A stretch of 64,000 nt of DNA, taken from NCBI GenBank assembly GCA_018650845.1, contig JABIFF010000012.1, forward strand, positions 233,455-297,454, in the 5' to 3' direction. Made by a program: the position numbers and the translations under genes. This document shows positions 37,218 to 47,236 of the stretch, piece after piece. A model generated the notes under the pieces. The model did not search any database. It saw only the letters and a program-made list of their open reading frames with translations, and was not told the origin of the DNA. Position 1 is the stretch's first letter. Every line of letters starts with the position of its first letter. The DNA is from Chloroflexota bacterium (GTDB lineage: Bacteria > Chloroflexota > Dehalococcoidia > Lucifugimonadales > Lucifugimonadaceae).

Positions 37218-38351
37218 ATGGGATTCAACACCGCCCGCTGGCGTGCAGCAACAGGAATATTTGTAGCGATTATTGCCGTAGTCGCCCTAGCGGCTTGCGG
37301 CGGCGAAGATGCTGCTCCCGCTAGCAAGACAGAAGCGCCTTTCATAATTGCCCCAACTGCTACCACTGTTGTTACTGAAGTAACCCCGGCCCCAGTGCCA
37401 ACCGAAACTCCAGTACCGACTCCAGCGCCAGAGCCCACGCAAAAGCCACCAGTAGTAACCACCCAAGATCATTTGGGTGAAAGCAAAGCGCAACCGATGA
37501 TCGACTTTCCGATTGAGATCACGAAGGGTTCTCCAATTCTCGAGGATGACCAAGTGTTAGCTCACTGGGCAGATTTCATTGAAGGTTCGAGATCTTTCGG
37601 GTTCGGCGGCGGCCTTATCTTGGAATACTGCCCCGGAGGTGAAGGCACCTGGGTTTACGAGCTTGGCTCTCCCAACTACACAGGAGCGAAGTTCGACTAT
37701 GAGTTGAAAAATGATCCCGGTGGATCGTGGAACTCTGTCGTTGTTTCTTACAAGTTCCGCGATCAAGTTCTGTTCGATCTTATGAACTCCACAGGTGGCA
37801 CCGGAAACCGAATCGCTTATCAGGGAATCAAAGCCGGCGAGCCTTCCAATTTCCACGAAGCTCTTACCTGTGGAGAGGCAGTGGCGAGTGCGTCGAGCGG
37901 TGAATCATTCACTGGCGAGATGGTAAATAACGATTCAGTTGTGGGAGCGACCAACTACCCCGAAGGGCATGCGCTTGCGGGTCAGGATCCTGAACTGACG
38001 AACACGCTCAGCGTAGAGATTGAAGGAACTATCACATCGTCACATCTCGGCGAAGGCACTGTATCCGGTGCGGTCACTATCGACCTAACCGGACTCTACA
38101 CAGGCGGCTGTTCGGCAATTCTCGAAGGCACCGAAGGAACGATCAGTTTCACATCGGAGGATGGCGATGTGCTGAACATGGTTATGACAACGAACCAGCT
38201 TTGCGGTGCGACGGGCGAATTCACCGGCGTTTACGACATCGTTGATGGCACAGGCAAGTTCGCATCGGCAGACGGCGTTCTAGAAGCGAAATCGTTCCCT
38301 GTGCAGGGTGAACCATCCGTCAACACTCTAACCGGAACGATCGACTACTAG
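37218..38351 (+). CDS. secreted lipoprotein of unknown function
   Basis: Signal peptide with lipobox VALAAC, mature Cys at residue about 29. Then a long Pro/Thr/Val-rich linker (about 40-85) and a beta-rich domain. The last 130 residues (ISSHLGEGTVSGAVTIDL-like, ending in GTGKFASADGVLEAKSFPV) resemble an allene-oxide-cyclase or calycin-like barrel repeat with GxGxF motifs, but I cannot name a family. Anchored outside the membrane. It ends before a strong terminator. Confidence 0.8.
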   Translation: MGFNTARWRAATGIFVAIIAVVALAACGGEDAAPASKTEAPFIIAPTATTVVTEVTPAPVPTETPVPTPAPEPTQKPPVVTTQDHLGESKAQPMIDFPIEITKGSPILEDDQVLAHWADFIEGSRSFGFGGGLILEYCPGGEGTWVYELGSPNYTGAKFDYELKNDPGGSWNSVVVSYKFRDQVLFDLMNSTGGTGNRIAYQGIKAGEPSNFHEALTCGEAVASASSGESFTGEMVNNDSVVGATNYPEGHALAGQDPELTNTLSVEIEGTITSSHLGEGTVSGAVTIDLTGLYTGGCSAILEGTEGTISFTSEDGDVLNMVMTTNQLCGATGEFTGVYDIVDGTGKFASADGVLEAKSFPVQGEPSVNTLTGTIDY

Positions 38352-38415
38352 ATCTACCCGAAATATTGGAAGGGATCATCTCAAAAAACCTGAGTTCGAT
38401 CTCTCCTCCGGGTAG

Positions 38416-38459
38416 CCCCTGATCAAGCTCTCAGTGCTTGGTCAGGGGCGTTTTCGTTT
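38416..38459 (+). terminator. terminator after the lipoprotein gene
   Basis: CCCCTGATCAAGC pairs with GCTTGGTCAGGGG over 13 bp (one G-U), followed by CGTTTTCGTTT. Confidence 0.9.
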
Positions 38460-38518
38460 AACTGATACCGGCGCACCAGCGCTCGGCAAACCAGCCACAT
38501 CATTCCACTCTCGAAATC

Positions 38519-38547
38519 CTGCCACTTCGCCTTCGCGGGCGTATAAT
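38519..38547 (+). promoter_or_regulatory. probable pdxS promoter
   Basis: CTGCCA (38519-38524), 17-nt spacer, TATAAT (38542-38547), leaving a leader of about 115 nt to pdxS. The leader starts with a hairpin TGCGTC-ACGAC-GACGCA. Confidence 0.6.
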
Positions 38548-38668
38548 TTCGGGTAATGCGTCACGACGACGCAAAGGTGTGGCGCGGGTTCGGTGTCGCG
38601 ATCACATTTTACCTCGATCAAGGGCAATGCTCAGATCGATATGCAAAAGCCGGAAGGACCATAGAAAA

Positions 38669-39607
38669 ATGGCAACATCAACGAATGGCGCAGCAGGCGC
38701 ACAGCGTTGGAAAGAAATGTCTAAGCCTGAAGTAGGCGACTGGCGAGTAAAGGGCGGATTAGCCCAAATGCTCAAGGGCGGCGTCATCATGGACGTTGTA
38801 ACCCCAGATCAGGCAAAAGTAGCTGAAGACGCCGGTGCCGTATCTGTTATGGCACTCGAACGCGTTCCTTCAGACATCCGCCGAGACGGTGGAGTCGCAC
38901 GAATGTCCGACCCCGACCTCATCTCAGGCATCATCGACGCCGTATCCATTCCAGTAATGGCAAAGGCTCGAATCGGTCACTTTGTAGAAGCACAGATTCT
39001 CGAATCTCTTGGCGTCGACTACTGTGACGAATCTGAAGTTCTAACCCCAGCCGACAACGAGTACCACATCGACAAATGGCAGTACAAAATGCCTTACGTC
39101 TGTGGTGCACGAAACATCGGTGAGGCACTTCGCCGTATCGGTGAAGGTGCAGCGATGATCCGCACGAAGGGTGAAGCTGGAACAGGTGACATCGTTCACG
39201 CTGTGACGCACGCTCGCCAAATTCAGGCCGACATCCGCACGATTCAGGCCGCTCCTACCGAGGAACTGATGACACTCGCACGTGATTACGGCGCTCCTTA
39301 CGAGCTCGTAGTTGAAGTAGCACGAACCGGAAAGCTTCCGGTTGTGAACTTCGCTGCCGGTGGTATCGCAACCCCAGCCGACGCCGCGCTGCTCATGCAG
39401 ATCGGTGTTGAGGGTGTGTTTGTTGGTTCCGGAATCTTCAAGAGTGATAACCCCGCCAAGATGGCCGACGCTATCGTTCGAGCAACGACTCACTTCAACG
39501 ACCCTGACATGCTTGCCGAAATCTCTCGTGGACTCGGTGACGCTATGCCTGGTATCGAAGCGAACAAGATTCCTGAAGACCAGCAGCTTCAGACCCGAGG
39601 TTGGTAA
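38669..39607 (+). CDS. pdxS: pyridoxal 5'-phosphate synthase, lyase subunit
   Basis: Makes PLP from ribose 5-phosphate, glyceraldehyde 3-phosphate and ammonia. The 312 residues carry [54 protein letters not shown] and [15 protein letters not shown], with the catalytic lysines. I start at ATG 38669, where GGAAGGA lies upstream; 30 upstream codons of open frame lie in the leader. It overlaps pdxT by 7 nt. Confidence 0.96.
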   Translation: MATSTNGAAGAQRWKEMSKPEVGDWRVKGGLAQMLKGGVIMDVVTPDQAKVAEDAGAVSVMALERVPSDIRRDGGVARMSDPDLISGIIDAVSIPVMAKARIGHFVEAQILESLGVDYCDESEVLTPADNEYHIDKWQYKMPYVCGARNIGEALRRIGEGAAMIRTKGEAGTGDIVHAVTHARQIQADIRTIQAAPTEELMTLARDYGAPYELVVEVARTGKLPVVNFAAGGIATPADAALLMQIGVEGVFVGSGIFKSDNPAKMADAIVRATTHFNDPDMLAEISRGLGDAMPGIEANKIPEDQQLQTRGW

Positions 39608-40296
39608 ACAACTTGAACGGAAACGCCAGCTCACCGGTGCAGGGTCAACCTCGCATCGGTGTGCTTGCGCTACAGGGCGATTTCGCCGAGCACATACACA
39701 TGCTCGACCTGATCGGAATCAACGCCATCGAAGTTCGTAAGGTTCAACAACTAAACGAAATCGATGGCTTGATTATTCCCGGTGGTGAAAGCACGACTAT
39801 CGTCAAGCTGCTTCACATGTTCGATTTTGTTGATGACCTAACAGCCCACGTCGAATCGGGAATGGCTCTTTGGGGCACGTGTGCAGGCATGATCGTGATT
39901 GCTCGCGAGCTTGCCGACCCTTACCCAACTCCAATAAATCTCATCGACATCGGTGTTGCGCGAAACTTCTTCGGCCGTCAGGTCGATAGTTTTGAAGCGG
40001 AACTAAATATCACCGGCATCGAAGGCGATCCAATGCGAGCGGTGTTCATCAGAGCACCAATCGTTCAGGACACCGGCGACGGCGTCGAAACACTTGCTAT
40101 CGTCCCGGCCAAAGCTGATGGAACGCCCGAGCAGGCCGTAGCAGTGAAGAAGGGTCGAGTGCTTGCAAGTTCGTTCCACCCGGAACTTACTGAAGACACC
40201 CGGTTACACTCTTTGTTCGTAGATCTGGCTAACGAGGCTCGAACCGATTCAAGCAGAGTTAGCCACACCACGGAGGAAACCCCGAGCACGGTATGA
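39601..40296 (+). CDS. pdxT: pyridoxal 5'-phosphate synthase, glutaminase subunit
   Basis: Supplies ammonia to PdxS. 231 residues: [14 protein letters not shown], the PGGESTTI loop, nucleophile Cys in [22 protein letters not shown], and [14 protein letters not shown] with catalytic His and Glu. Start TTG 39601 overlaps the pdxS end; an in-frame TTG at 39613 would remove four residues. Its stop overlaps the next ATG (ATGA). Confidence 0.95.
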   Translation: MVNNLNGNASSPVQGQPRIGVLALQGDFAEHIHMLDLIGINAIEVRKVQQLNEIDGLIIPGGESTTIVKLLHMFDFVDDLTAHVESGMALWGTCAGMIVIARELADPYPTPINLIDIGVARNFFGRQVDSFEAELNITGIEGDPMRAVFIRAPIVQDTGDGVETLAIVPAKADGTPEQAVAVKKGRVLASSFHPELTEDTRLHSLFVDLANEARTDSSRVSHTTEETPSTV

Positions 40297-41231
40297 TCCG
40301 CCACCTTCACCCAACAGATTCTCCCGGACTGCTGCAGTTCAGCCAGTCGTCGGGTCAGGGTGAAACGTGCACTTTAGTAGGCGCACTAAGTGGCGGTCCG
40401 GCACGGTTTCCAACGGTTAAGTACGCCAGCATTGCCCTATCGCCACGCGCCTGGCAAAGCTGTTGGGTTGAGGCACGCCGGGGACGAATCGACGGAGTGC
40501 TTAGGGCTGGTCCACGATCAGGACCTCAGGCTTGGGAAGTCGGCGAACTATATCTCCGCAACTCGAAATCAGATCTTGCACTAGAGCTACTTGAGCAAAT
40601 CGCCATACCGGCAGGCGGAGCCGGTGCGCATAGGATATTCGTCCGGGTTCCAGCAAACAGCGCTCTGTACGAAGATGCCCGCAAAGCAGGCTATTCTACG
40701 GTTCACCGAGAAACTGTTTATCGATCTAAATCTGTCAGCAAGGCAGTAACAAAACTCGGCATCCCAGATCGCCCGCTACAACTTCGACAGCGAGAGAGCG
40801 TTGATGATTCAGCTTTGTTCAAGATGCACAATCAAAGCACCCCTATCGAAGTTCGTATGAAGCTGGGCCAGACATCTCAGGATTGGTCTGCGGGATCAGA
40901 ACGACTCGGTCGCAAAACCTCTGAATGGGTGTTTGATCTACCCTCGGGCGAAATAGGTGCGCTGGTTCAACGGAAATCCACTCGATCGGGCCACATGTTC
41001 AGTGTAAATTGGGCAACTGACGCTGGGTCAGAGTTGCCGGGATTGGTTGCAACTGCGCTGGCTGAGAGCAAAGATGTCCCTGTATCCGCAGCTGTGCCAG
41101 AATACCGACCTGCGCTATCACACTTACTTGTGACGCTCGGGTTCGAAGAGCAGGCGCAATATGAAGTGATGGTAAAACCGTTGGCACAAACCGTTACGGA
41201 AGCTCAAAAAGCTTTCGCAGCGATTAATTAG
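40293..41231 (+). CDS. GNAT-like acetyltransferase-fold protein
   Basis: 312 residues; two repeated halves with GNAT-like features: an acceptor-type segment ending VRVPANSALYEDARKAGYSTV in the first half, and VSAAVPEYRPALSHLLVTLGFE near the C-terminus, where GNAT proteins end a strand with a 'GF' motif. The acetyl-CoA loop (Q/RxxGxG/A) is not clear, so catalysis is uncertain. The start overlaps the pdxT stop, so it is translated with the vitamin B6 genes, although no link to B6 is known. Confidence 0.65.
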   Translation: MIRHLHPTDSPGLLQFSQSSGQGETCTLVGALSGGPARFPTVKYASIALSPRAWQSCWVEARRGRIDGVLRAGPRSGPQAWEVGELYLRNSKSDLALELLEQIAIPAGGAGAHRIFVRVPANSALYEDARKAGYSTVHRETVYRSKSVSKAVTKLGIPDRPLQLRQRESVDDSALFKMHNQSTPIEVRMKLGQTSQDWSAGSERLGRKTSEWVFDLPSGEIGALVQRKSTRSGHMFSVNWATDAGSELPGLVATALAESKDVPVSAAVPEYRPALSHLLVTLGFEEQAQYEVMVKPLAQTVTEAQKAFAAIN

Positions 41232-41279
41232 TCGTAAAATCGGCTAATTCGAAAATTCAGTAACTAGGAGAAGTTCGAA

Positions 41280-43010
41280 CTGGTAGATCCAACCGCACAG
41301 ATCGTCGACGATCTGGAAGCATTCATCGATATATTCCCGAACGAAATCGCCGAGACTCTGCGAGCACGCGAAGATGTTGGCGATCTTGTTGAAGTGGTTC
41401 TCGATCTCGGCAGGAATCCGGAAGCGCGATTCTCTGTTGAAAATGTGCCACTCGGCGAAATTGAAGTCACCCGCGAACAAATAGCTCACGTCGTCGAGCA
41501 TGTCGGTCACTTCGGTGACGACAATCGAGCCGGTATCGAACGAACTCTCCACCGAATTTCAGTGATGCGAAACCGAGCAGGCGAACCAGTCGGTCTCACA
41601 TGCAGAGTCGGGCGTGCCGTATTCGGATCAGTTCGACTGATCGAAGATTTAATCCGCTCCGGCAAGAGTGTTTTGATTCTGGGTCGACCGGGTGTTGGTA
41701 AAACCACAATTCTCAGAGAAACCGCTCGCGTTCTCGCTGACGAAGCTAAGAAGCGAGTGGTCGTCGTCGACACATCTAACGAAATTGCTGGCGATGGCGA
41801 TGTTCCACATCCTGCGATTGGGCACGCACGTCGAATGCAGGTTGCGAACACCAGCCTTCAGCACAAAGTGATGATCGAAGGCGTGGAAAACCACATGCCA
41901 GAAGTGATCGTGATCGACGAAATGTCTACCGAGCTAGAAGCTCTCGCCGCACGAACTATCGCCGAACGTGGTGTGCAACTTGTGGCAACCGCTCACGGAA
42001 ATACCCTCGGCAACGTCATGTCGAACCCGACCCTTGCCGACCTCGTTGGTGGCCAGCAGACCGTCACGCTCGGTGATATCGAAGCACGCCGACGTCGAAC
42101 GCAGAAAACCGTTCTAGAACGTAAGCACGAACCCACATTCGATATCGTCGTAGAAATACGTGAACGAAACGCTGTCGCCATTCATCCTGAAGTTGGAACT
42201 GCAGTCGATCGTATGCTGCGAGGAATTTCCATTCCGCAGGAAGCACGTCGATTGCAGCCGGATGGCCGAGTCGAAACCGAAGTCGAAGAAATTCCAGGCA
42301 ACGAATCGGAATTTGCTCCGGCACCGTTCGATGTCAACGACGTTGGTCGACGACGCCCTCGAGATAGAGAACGAGGTCGGGGACGCGATCGTGATCGACC
42401 AGATCGTCCAGTTCGGAATCCGTTTAACAATGCAATCAGCAACGGCATAGGTACTTCTGATCTAAATTTGGACGGCTTTGATGAGCCTGTCGAGCCGCCC
42501 AAGCAGGTAGTAACCAAAGTCTTCCCGTTTGGAATTCCAAAGACTGCTATTTCAGAAGTAGTAAAAGAAATTAGCGCACCTGTAGAGGTCGTCGATTTCG
42601 CAGATTCAGCCGAGATATTCGTTACGACGAAATCGCACTACAGTCGCCGTCCCACAGCAGTTCGACGAGCTGAACGTGACGGCGTGATGGTTCACGTCTT
42701 GCGCCGAGGAACACGGGAGCAGATTCGCCAGTTCCTGAAGCGATTCGGACAAGAACAAGTTCGTGCAGCCAAGGTCGAACCAAGTGATTTCGAAGAGCAC
42801 AACCAAAGCGGTCGATCACGCGAAGCACTGAAGGAAACCGAAGCGGCTATTAGCCGAGTGGTCTCTGGTGAACAGCGTGTCGAGCTCATGGCGCAGCCGC
42901 CGTATGTTCGTCGATTGCAACACGGCTTAGCAGCGCGCAACAATTTAGGATCGGCAAGCATGGGCAGAGAACCGTCCCGACGCGTTGTTATCCGGCGTCG
43001 CAAGCGGTAA
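41280..43010 (+). CDS. R3H/AAA ATPase (SpoIIIAA/Ycf45-like), apparent CTG start
   Basis: A 576-residue P-loop protein. Walker A is LILGRPGVGKTTILRE and Walker B VIVIDEMSTELEAL; after about residue 320 there is an Arg/Asp/Pro-rich linker, then an R3H nucleic-acid-binding end (QPPYVRRLQHGLAARNNL, SMGREPSR). GTG 41394 would drop 38 residues that match the family N-terminus (DLEAFIDIFPNEIAETL). The frame is open only back to a TAG at 41265, and the one start-like codon with a good AGGAG (9 nt away) is CTG 41280. It precedes tmk by 62 nt. Confidence 0.82.
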   Translation: MVDPTAQIVDDLEAFIDIFPNEIAETLRAREDVGDLVEVVLDLGRNPEARFSVENVPLGEIEVTREQIAHVVEHVGHFGDDNRAGIERTLHRISVMRNRAGEPVGLTCRVGRAVFGSVRLIEDLIRSGKSVLILGRPGVGKTTILRETARVLADEAKKRVVVVDTSNEIAGDGDVPHPAIGHARRMQVANTSLQHKVMIEGVENHMPEVIVIDEMSTELEALAARTIAERGVQLVATAHGNTLGNVMSNPTLADLVGGQQTVTLGDIEARRRRTQKTVLERKHEPTFDIVVEIRERNAVAIHPEVGTAVDRMLRGISIPQEARRLQPDGRVETEVEEIPGNESEFAPAPFDVNDVGRRRPRDRERGRGRDRDRPDRPVRNPFNNAISNGIGTSDLNLDGFDEPVEPPKQVVTKVFPFGIPKTAISEVVKEISAPVEVVDFADSAEIFVTTKSHYSRRPTAVRRAERDGVMVHVLRRGTREQIRQFLKRFGQEQVRAAKVEPSDFEEHNQSGRSREALKETEAAISRVVSGEQRVELMAQPPYVRRLQHGLAARNNLGSASMGREPSRRVVIRRRKR

Positions 43011-43072
43011 AGTTCAGACTATTACTTCCGGGCGGCGCGCTGCCCAACAATTGCAAGAACAAGGAATACGAG

Positions 43073-43837
43073 TTGGCTGGTAAGCAGCAAGAAGAAATGG
43101 ATTTCGGAGCCGAAGCCGAGCGCATGAAGAAGCGAACGGTTGAAGGTGGTCTTTTGATCACTTTCGAAGGTGGCGAAGGCGTTGGTAAATCGACCCAGGC
43201 TGAGCGTCTGTTTCACAAGCTCAAGAGCTTTGGCATCGACGCTATTCACGCCCAGGAGCCGGGTAGTTCCGATCTTGGCAATAACGTTCGACGTTGGATA
43301 AAACGTGCTAACTCGTCGTCGCCTCTTGCAGAAACTCTTTTATTTGAAGCAGCCCGAGCGCAGCTGATGTTCGAGACTGTTCGACCTGCTCTCGACAAGG
43401 GCAAAGTGGTTGTGCTCGATCGATACATCGATTCAACTCTCGCCTATCAGGGATACGCACGCGGCGGCGATCTGAAGACGATCAAGCAGTTGAACGATAT
43501 TGCTACTGCCGGGTTCCAACCTCATCTGACAGTGCTACTCGATCTAGATCCTAAAGTTAGCCTCGCTCGCGTTTCGAACGAGCCTGATTTATTCAGCGAC
43601 GCCGATGGCTCAAGCCCTACCCGCGTCGACGATGAAGGTCAGCGCCGATTCGAAGAGCAGCCGATCAAATTTCATAAGAACATCCGCAAAGGCTATCTAG
43701 AGATGGCAAAGACGGATCCACGTTGGTGCGTGATCAAGGCCGATCAGGCGGGCCATCGTGTGGCCGACGCTATTCTCAAACGAGTACGTCGATTGCTGAT
43801 CGAACGAGACATTCCCGACACGATCTTCAAGAGCTAA
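43073..43837 (+). CDS. tmk: thymidylate kinase
   Basis: Phosphorylates dTMP to dTDP. P-loop FEGGEGVGKSTQ, the DR(Y/H) motif in LDRYIDSTLAYQGYARG, and the lid RVDDEGQRRFEEQ are present. From TTG 43073 (AAGGAA 7 nt upstream) it has 254 residues, about 40 more than usual, because of an acidic/basic N-terminal extension; ATG at 43124 would give 237. Its last 4 nt overlap the convergent beta-lactamase-like gene. Confidence 0.93.
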   Translation: MAGKQQEEMDFGAEAERMKKRTVEGGLLITFEGGEGVGKSTQAERLFHKLKSFGIDAIHAQEPGSSDLGNNVRRWIKRANSSSPLAETLLFEAARAQLMFETVRPALDKGKVVVLDRYIDSTLAYQGYARGGDLKTIKQLNDIATAGFQPHLTVLLDLDPKVSLARVSNEPDLFSDADGSSPTRVDDEGQRRFEEQPIKFHKNIRKGYLEMAKTDPRWCVIKADQAGHRVADAILKRVRRLLIERDIPDTIFKS

Positions 43838-45000
43838 AGTCCAAGAGCCTCGTACACGGCTGCCAGTACCCGCTTTAGGCGACGGTCGTGTTTTGGCTCG
43901 CCGGGCATTCCGTTGAACACCAGCGAAACAGCCAACCCCTTTTCAGGATCGGCGAATCCGGTGGAAGATTCTTTCCCGCCGTGCCCAAATGCCGAAGATG
44001 AAGCAGCCGTGCCATATCCGTACGGAACCGCAGGGCTGTGCCGCTGCGAATCGATGAAGAATCCCAACCCACGATCCATCACGACTCCGAACGTTTCATC
44101 CAGCAAACCCTCGTGCTGACGGGTTGTAAGCTGAGCGACAGTCTCTTCAGAAACGATCTGATCACCGCTTGCCGACACGCCATCATTGAGCAGCATCGAA
44201 TAGAACTTCACCATGTCGTGTGCTGGTCCGTGGAAGCTACTGCCGGGTCTGACGAATCGCCCTAATCGTTCAGACGAGTACGCGGGGTGAACGGTCATCG
44301 GGGATCGTCGAGAATCGTGCATGGCTCCGAGCTGATCGCCGAGTTGATCGGCAAGTGTCGGCGAGACATTCGGGTAAGTGTCCGTCATTTCAAGCGGATC
44401 AAGAATGAAATCTTGCACGAATGATTCAAACGCACTTCCGCTCGCCCGTTCGATCACCTCGCCAAGAATGTGCCAACCTGCAGTCGGAATGTATGCCGAC
44501 CGCTCACCGGGATTCCAGCCTTCGATAGTTTTCGAATCGCTCAGTCGAGCAATAACTTCCGCTCGGGTTGTACCGCCGTCAGCGAGTGAATCATCAGCCA
44601 AGCCCGACGTGTGGTTCATTACGTGCTTAAGTAATATGGACGACTTGCCATGGGCAGCGAATTCGGGAATGTGAGTCGCTACCGGATCATCAAAATTCAG
44701 ACGCCCAGAATCGACCAGCACCCCAAGAGCCACTGCGGTGATCGGTTTCGCCGAAGAAAACAACGGCATCACAGAATTGTTATCGAGCGCTACGCCCGAA
44801 TCTACAACCCGCTCCCCCACAGCAAAATCAGCAACCAGTTCGCCATCGATTGCGACACTTAGCTGTGCGCCGGGATGCAAACCTTCTTGAATTTGATCTT
44901 GCAGTAGCGTTCTCACCGGCTCGAAAGCAACGGAGAAAACGGGGTCGGTTGATTGGATTGGTGATGTCACACCCACATGGTATTGATCGAACGTGGTCAC
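43834..45000 (-). CDS. serine beta-lactamase-like hydrolase (class C/EstB fold)
   Basis: 388 residues. The SxxK motif is SSAKPITAVALG near 83-86. The second motif reads YIPTAGWHILG where YSN-type is usual, and the third region FGHGGKESSTGFADPEKGLAV has HGG in place of KTG, typical of esterase- and D-aminopeptidase-type members. No signal peptide, so cytoplasmic esterase activity is more likely than penicillin resistance. Start GTG 45000; a later GTG is possible. Confidence 0.85.
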   Translation of the reverse strand: MTTFDQYHVGVTSPIQSTDPVFSVAFEPVRTLLQDQIQEGLHPGAQLSVAIDGELVADFAVGERVVDSGVALDNNSVMPLFSSAKPITAVALGVLVDSGRLNFDDPVATHIPEFAAHGKSSILLKHVMNHTSGLADDSLADGGTTRAEVIARLSDSKTIEGWNPGERSAYIPTAGWHILGEVIERASGSAFESFVQDFILDPLEMTDTYPNVSPTLADQLGDQLGAMHDSRRSPMTVHPAYSSERLGRFVRPGSSFHGPAHDMVKFYSMLLNDGVSASGDQIVSEETVAQLTTRQHEGLLDETFGVVMDRGLGFFIDSQRHSPAVPYGYGTAASSSAFGHGGKESSTGFADPEKGLAVSLVFNGMPGEPKHDRRLKRVLAAVYEALGL

Positions 45001-45134
45001 AGTCCAACGCTATTTCGCCCCGAAAACACTCACTCCAACATTCACCACAAAAGCCCGACCCCACTTTCACGAAAGTGTTCATGCGAGTATTCTCGTTCTG
45101 CCAAATATCCAAAATCACATGTGGAGCAATACGG

Positions 45135-45905
45135 GTGAATAAGAACACACTGAAGCAAAAGCTAAACGACGGTAAAGCCACGGTAGGACCATTTGTTGGT
45201 TTGCCATCACCCGGAATGACCGAAACGATGGGCTGGATGGGCTTCGATTTCGTAGTTATCGACTGCGAACACGGCCCTATGGACTTCGAGACAGCTGAGC
45301 ATATGATTCGTGCCGCCGAGCTTTCGGGGACGACCGCTATCCTGCGTATCGGACTAAACGAGCAGCAGCACATTCAGCGATACATGGACGCCGGTGCTGC
45401 CGGTGTAATGATTCCGCTCATCAACAACGCAGCCGATGGCAAAGCAGTTGTCGATTCTGTGAAGTACCCACCAATGGGCAAGCGTGGTGCATTCGCAGGT
45501 CGAAACGCTCGCTTTGGTCTTCAGGACATGGCCGAGTACATCAAGGAATCGAATGAAGAGACGTTCGTGTCTCTCCAGATCGAAACTCCTGAAGGCATCG
45601 AAAACGCCGACGAGATTATCGCTACAGATAACGCCGACGCTATTTTCTTGGGACCTGGCGATCTTTCAGTGAACTTTGGAATTCCAGGCCAGACTATGAG
45701 CGACAAAGTAGTCGATTCAATTCAGGATCTGCACGAACGAATTACGGCCGCAGGCAAGCACACCGGAACGCTTGGCGTGACTGTCGACCAGACAGTGTTC
45801 TGGCACGAACGTGGCATCAAGTGGATCGTTAGTTCTGCACCTAAATTCATGCAGGCCGGAGCCGCCGATTACTTGGCTGGTGTAAAAGGCCCGCTGGGAC
45901 TCTAA
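45135..45905 (+). CDS. HpcH/HpaI family aldolase
   Basis: Class II pyruvate-type aldolase, 256 residues from GTG 45135; the longer frame to 44850 runs over the divergent gene. Motifs: DFVVIDCEHGPMD with the catalytic His, RIGLNEQQHIQRYMDAGAAG, metal-binding Glu in SLQIETPEGIENADEI and Asp in FLGPGDLSVNFG. Typical substrates are 4-hydroxy-2-oxo acids from aromatic or sugar-acid breakdown. A nucleoside phosphorylase-like gene follows after 7 nt. Confidence 0.9.
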   Translation: MNKNTLKQKLNDGKATVGPFVGLPSPGMTETMGWMGFDFVVIDCEHGPMDFETAEHMIRAAELSGTTAILRIGLNEQQHIQRYMDAGAAGVMIPLINNAADGKAVVDSVKYPPMGKRGAFAGRNARFGLQDMAEYIKESNEETFVSLQIETPEGIENADEIIATDNADAIFLGPGDLSVNFGIPGQTMSDKVVDSIQDLHERITAAGKHTGTLGVTVDQTVFWHERGIKWIVSSAPKFMQAGAADYLAGVKGPLGL

Positions 45906-45912
45906 GGCTTAC

Positions 45913-46668
45913 ATGTCGCACCCACGTTTTACACCGCATCAGGCCGTAGGCAATCGCCTGAAGGCCCGCGGTGAATCGTTCGACGATATGCGCGTCGGCA
46001 AGAAGGTTTTGCTCACTTGGACAGAGAAGTGGGCAGAGGAACTTGCCGACGCGTTGGGAGCCACTCCGGCTCCTCGCACGATGTTTATCGACACGTTCTG
46101 GCTCCGCACGGTCGACAACGATCAGGGCGGCATTACGGTGGCGTTCGCTCCCATAGGAGCACCCGGCACGATCATGCTGATGGAAGATCTTATTGCTTGC
46201 GGGGCTGAATCGTTTGTGGGCGTTGGTGCCTCAGGGGGACTTGATCCGAATCATCCGGTTGGCGATGTGCTGATTCCGGATGCCGTGAAGATTCTCGATG
46301 AGGGGACTTCAGCGCACTATCCGGATAAGGGCGACCCAACGGCGGATCAGGCGATGCTTTCTGAGCTTTCAGGGCTGACCGAAAAGCATGGCGGTCGAAC
46401 CGCTAGCGGTGATTGGTGGACGACTGACGGTTTCTATCGTGAGATGGCCGACGATATTGCTCAGCACATGCATGCTGGAATTCTCGGGATCGATATGGAA
46501 ACATCGGCGATGTACCGAGTCGCTGAGCATCGCGAAGTTACGTGCTGCAACATTCTTGTCGTTAGCGACGAACTGTGGACCGACTGGAACTACGGAATAG
46601 ATTTCTCCGAGTTCAAAACCGGCGTAAACGCCATGCACCAAGCAGCACTGGAATGGGCTACTAGCTAG
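45913..46668 (+). CDS. PNP/UDP-family nucleoside phosphorylase-like protein
   Basis: 251 residues of the PNP_UDP_1 fold: SFVGVGASGGLDPNHPVGDVLIPD near 104-128, and LGIDMETSAMYRVAEHREV with the Met-Glu ribose site. Phosphate-binding Arg residues cannot be pinned down, and the N-terminal LLTWTEKWAEELA is unlike canonical enzymes, so the substrate is open. ATG 45913. Spacing suggests co-transcription with the aldolase. Confidence 0.82.
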   Translation: MSHPRFTPHQAVGNRLKARGESFDDMRVGKKVLLTWTEKWAEELADALGATPAPRTMFIDTFWLRTVDNDQGGITVAFAPIGAPGTIMLMEDLIACGAESFVGVGASGGLDPNHPVGDVLIPDAVKILDEGTSAHYPDKGDPTADQAMLSELSGLTEKHGGRTASGDWWTTDGFYREMADDIAQHMHAGILGIDMETSAMYRVAEHREVTCCNILVVSDELWTDWNYGIDFSEFKTGVNAMHQAALEWATS

Positions 46669-46680
46669 CCCCTCTAATGT

Positions 46681-46716
46681 CCCGAGCGGCAGCCAAGGGA
46701 TCTGGTGCAGGGTGAG
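46681..46716. repeat. dispersed intergenic repeat, family D partial copy 3
   Basis: CCCGAGCGGCAGCCAAGGGA followed by TCTGGTGCAGGGTGAG matches the first block of copies at 15325 and 20765. Again between convergent genes. Confidence 0.65.
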
Positions 46717-46826
46717 CAAAGTGGCACGTTCTGGCGATGCTGGGAGATTATGCCTTCGGAGAAAACTTTCACCGCTCCGCCCCGGATCTCTCCGCTTCGG
46801 TCAAGACGCGTGAAAGGCAGAAGCGC

Positions 46827-47231
46827 CTATTCAACCAAAATCTTCTGGCGAACGCTCTCAAGTACTTCACTCGCTATCTCTATCGAATGCCCTGAGTCAT
46901 TGGCGTCATACAACTCCGCAGGAACCGCTCCACCAACGGCATCGGGATTGCGTGCGCCGAGTGCGTGCTTATCTAGCAACGCCCCAACCGACTTCACAAA
47001 ATCGAACGATGGGTCGAATGCCATTGCGTCCTCGCACAAGTCAGAGAGATGATCTCCCCAGACCATTTCGGCACCTTTCTTGTACAAGAAGCCTTTCACT
47101 GCTTTCACGGCAGTTTCGTGCGCCAGAAAGCACGCTAGAGCATGACGTTCTTGGTCAGCGTTCGCCCGTGCTGCTTCTAGGTCGGCGTCAGCTTGTGCGA
47201 GCCAACTTGAGGATGAATCTTGATTAGCCAT
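46827..47231 (-). CDS. HEPN-domain protein
   Basis: 134 residues of helical HEPN fold: WLAQADADLEAARANADQER, then HALACFLAHETAVKAVKGFLY and GDHLSDLCED. In HEPN/MNT toxin-antitoxin pairs the HEPN protein is an RNase whose R-x4-6-H site is neutralised by AMPylation from the MNT partner; I see no clear R-x4-6-H here, so it may belong to the non-nuclease subgroup. It starts 5 nt after the MNT stop. Convergent with the phosphorylase-like gene. Confidence 0.85.
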   Translation of the reverse strand: MANQDSSSSWLAQADADLEAARANADQERHALACFLAHETAVKAVKGFLYKKGAEMVWGDHLSDLCEDAMAFDPSFDFVKSVGALLDKHALGARNPDAVGGAVPAELYDANDSGHSIEIASEVLESVRQKILVE

Positions 47232-47236
47232 ATCGT

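Noticed and set aside
43834..43837. Tail-to-tail overlap of tmk and beta-lactamase-like gene
   Set aside because: Four-nt convergent overlap is common in dense genomes and not informative.
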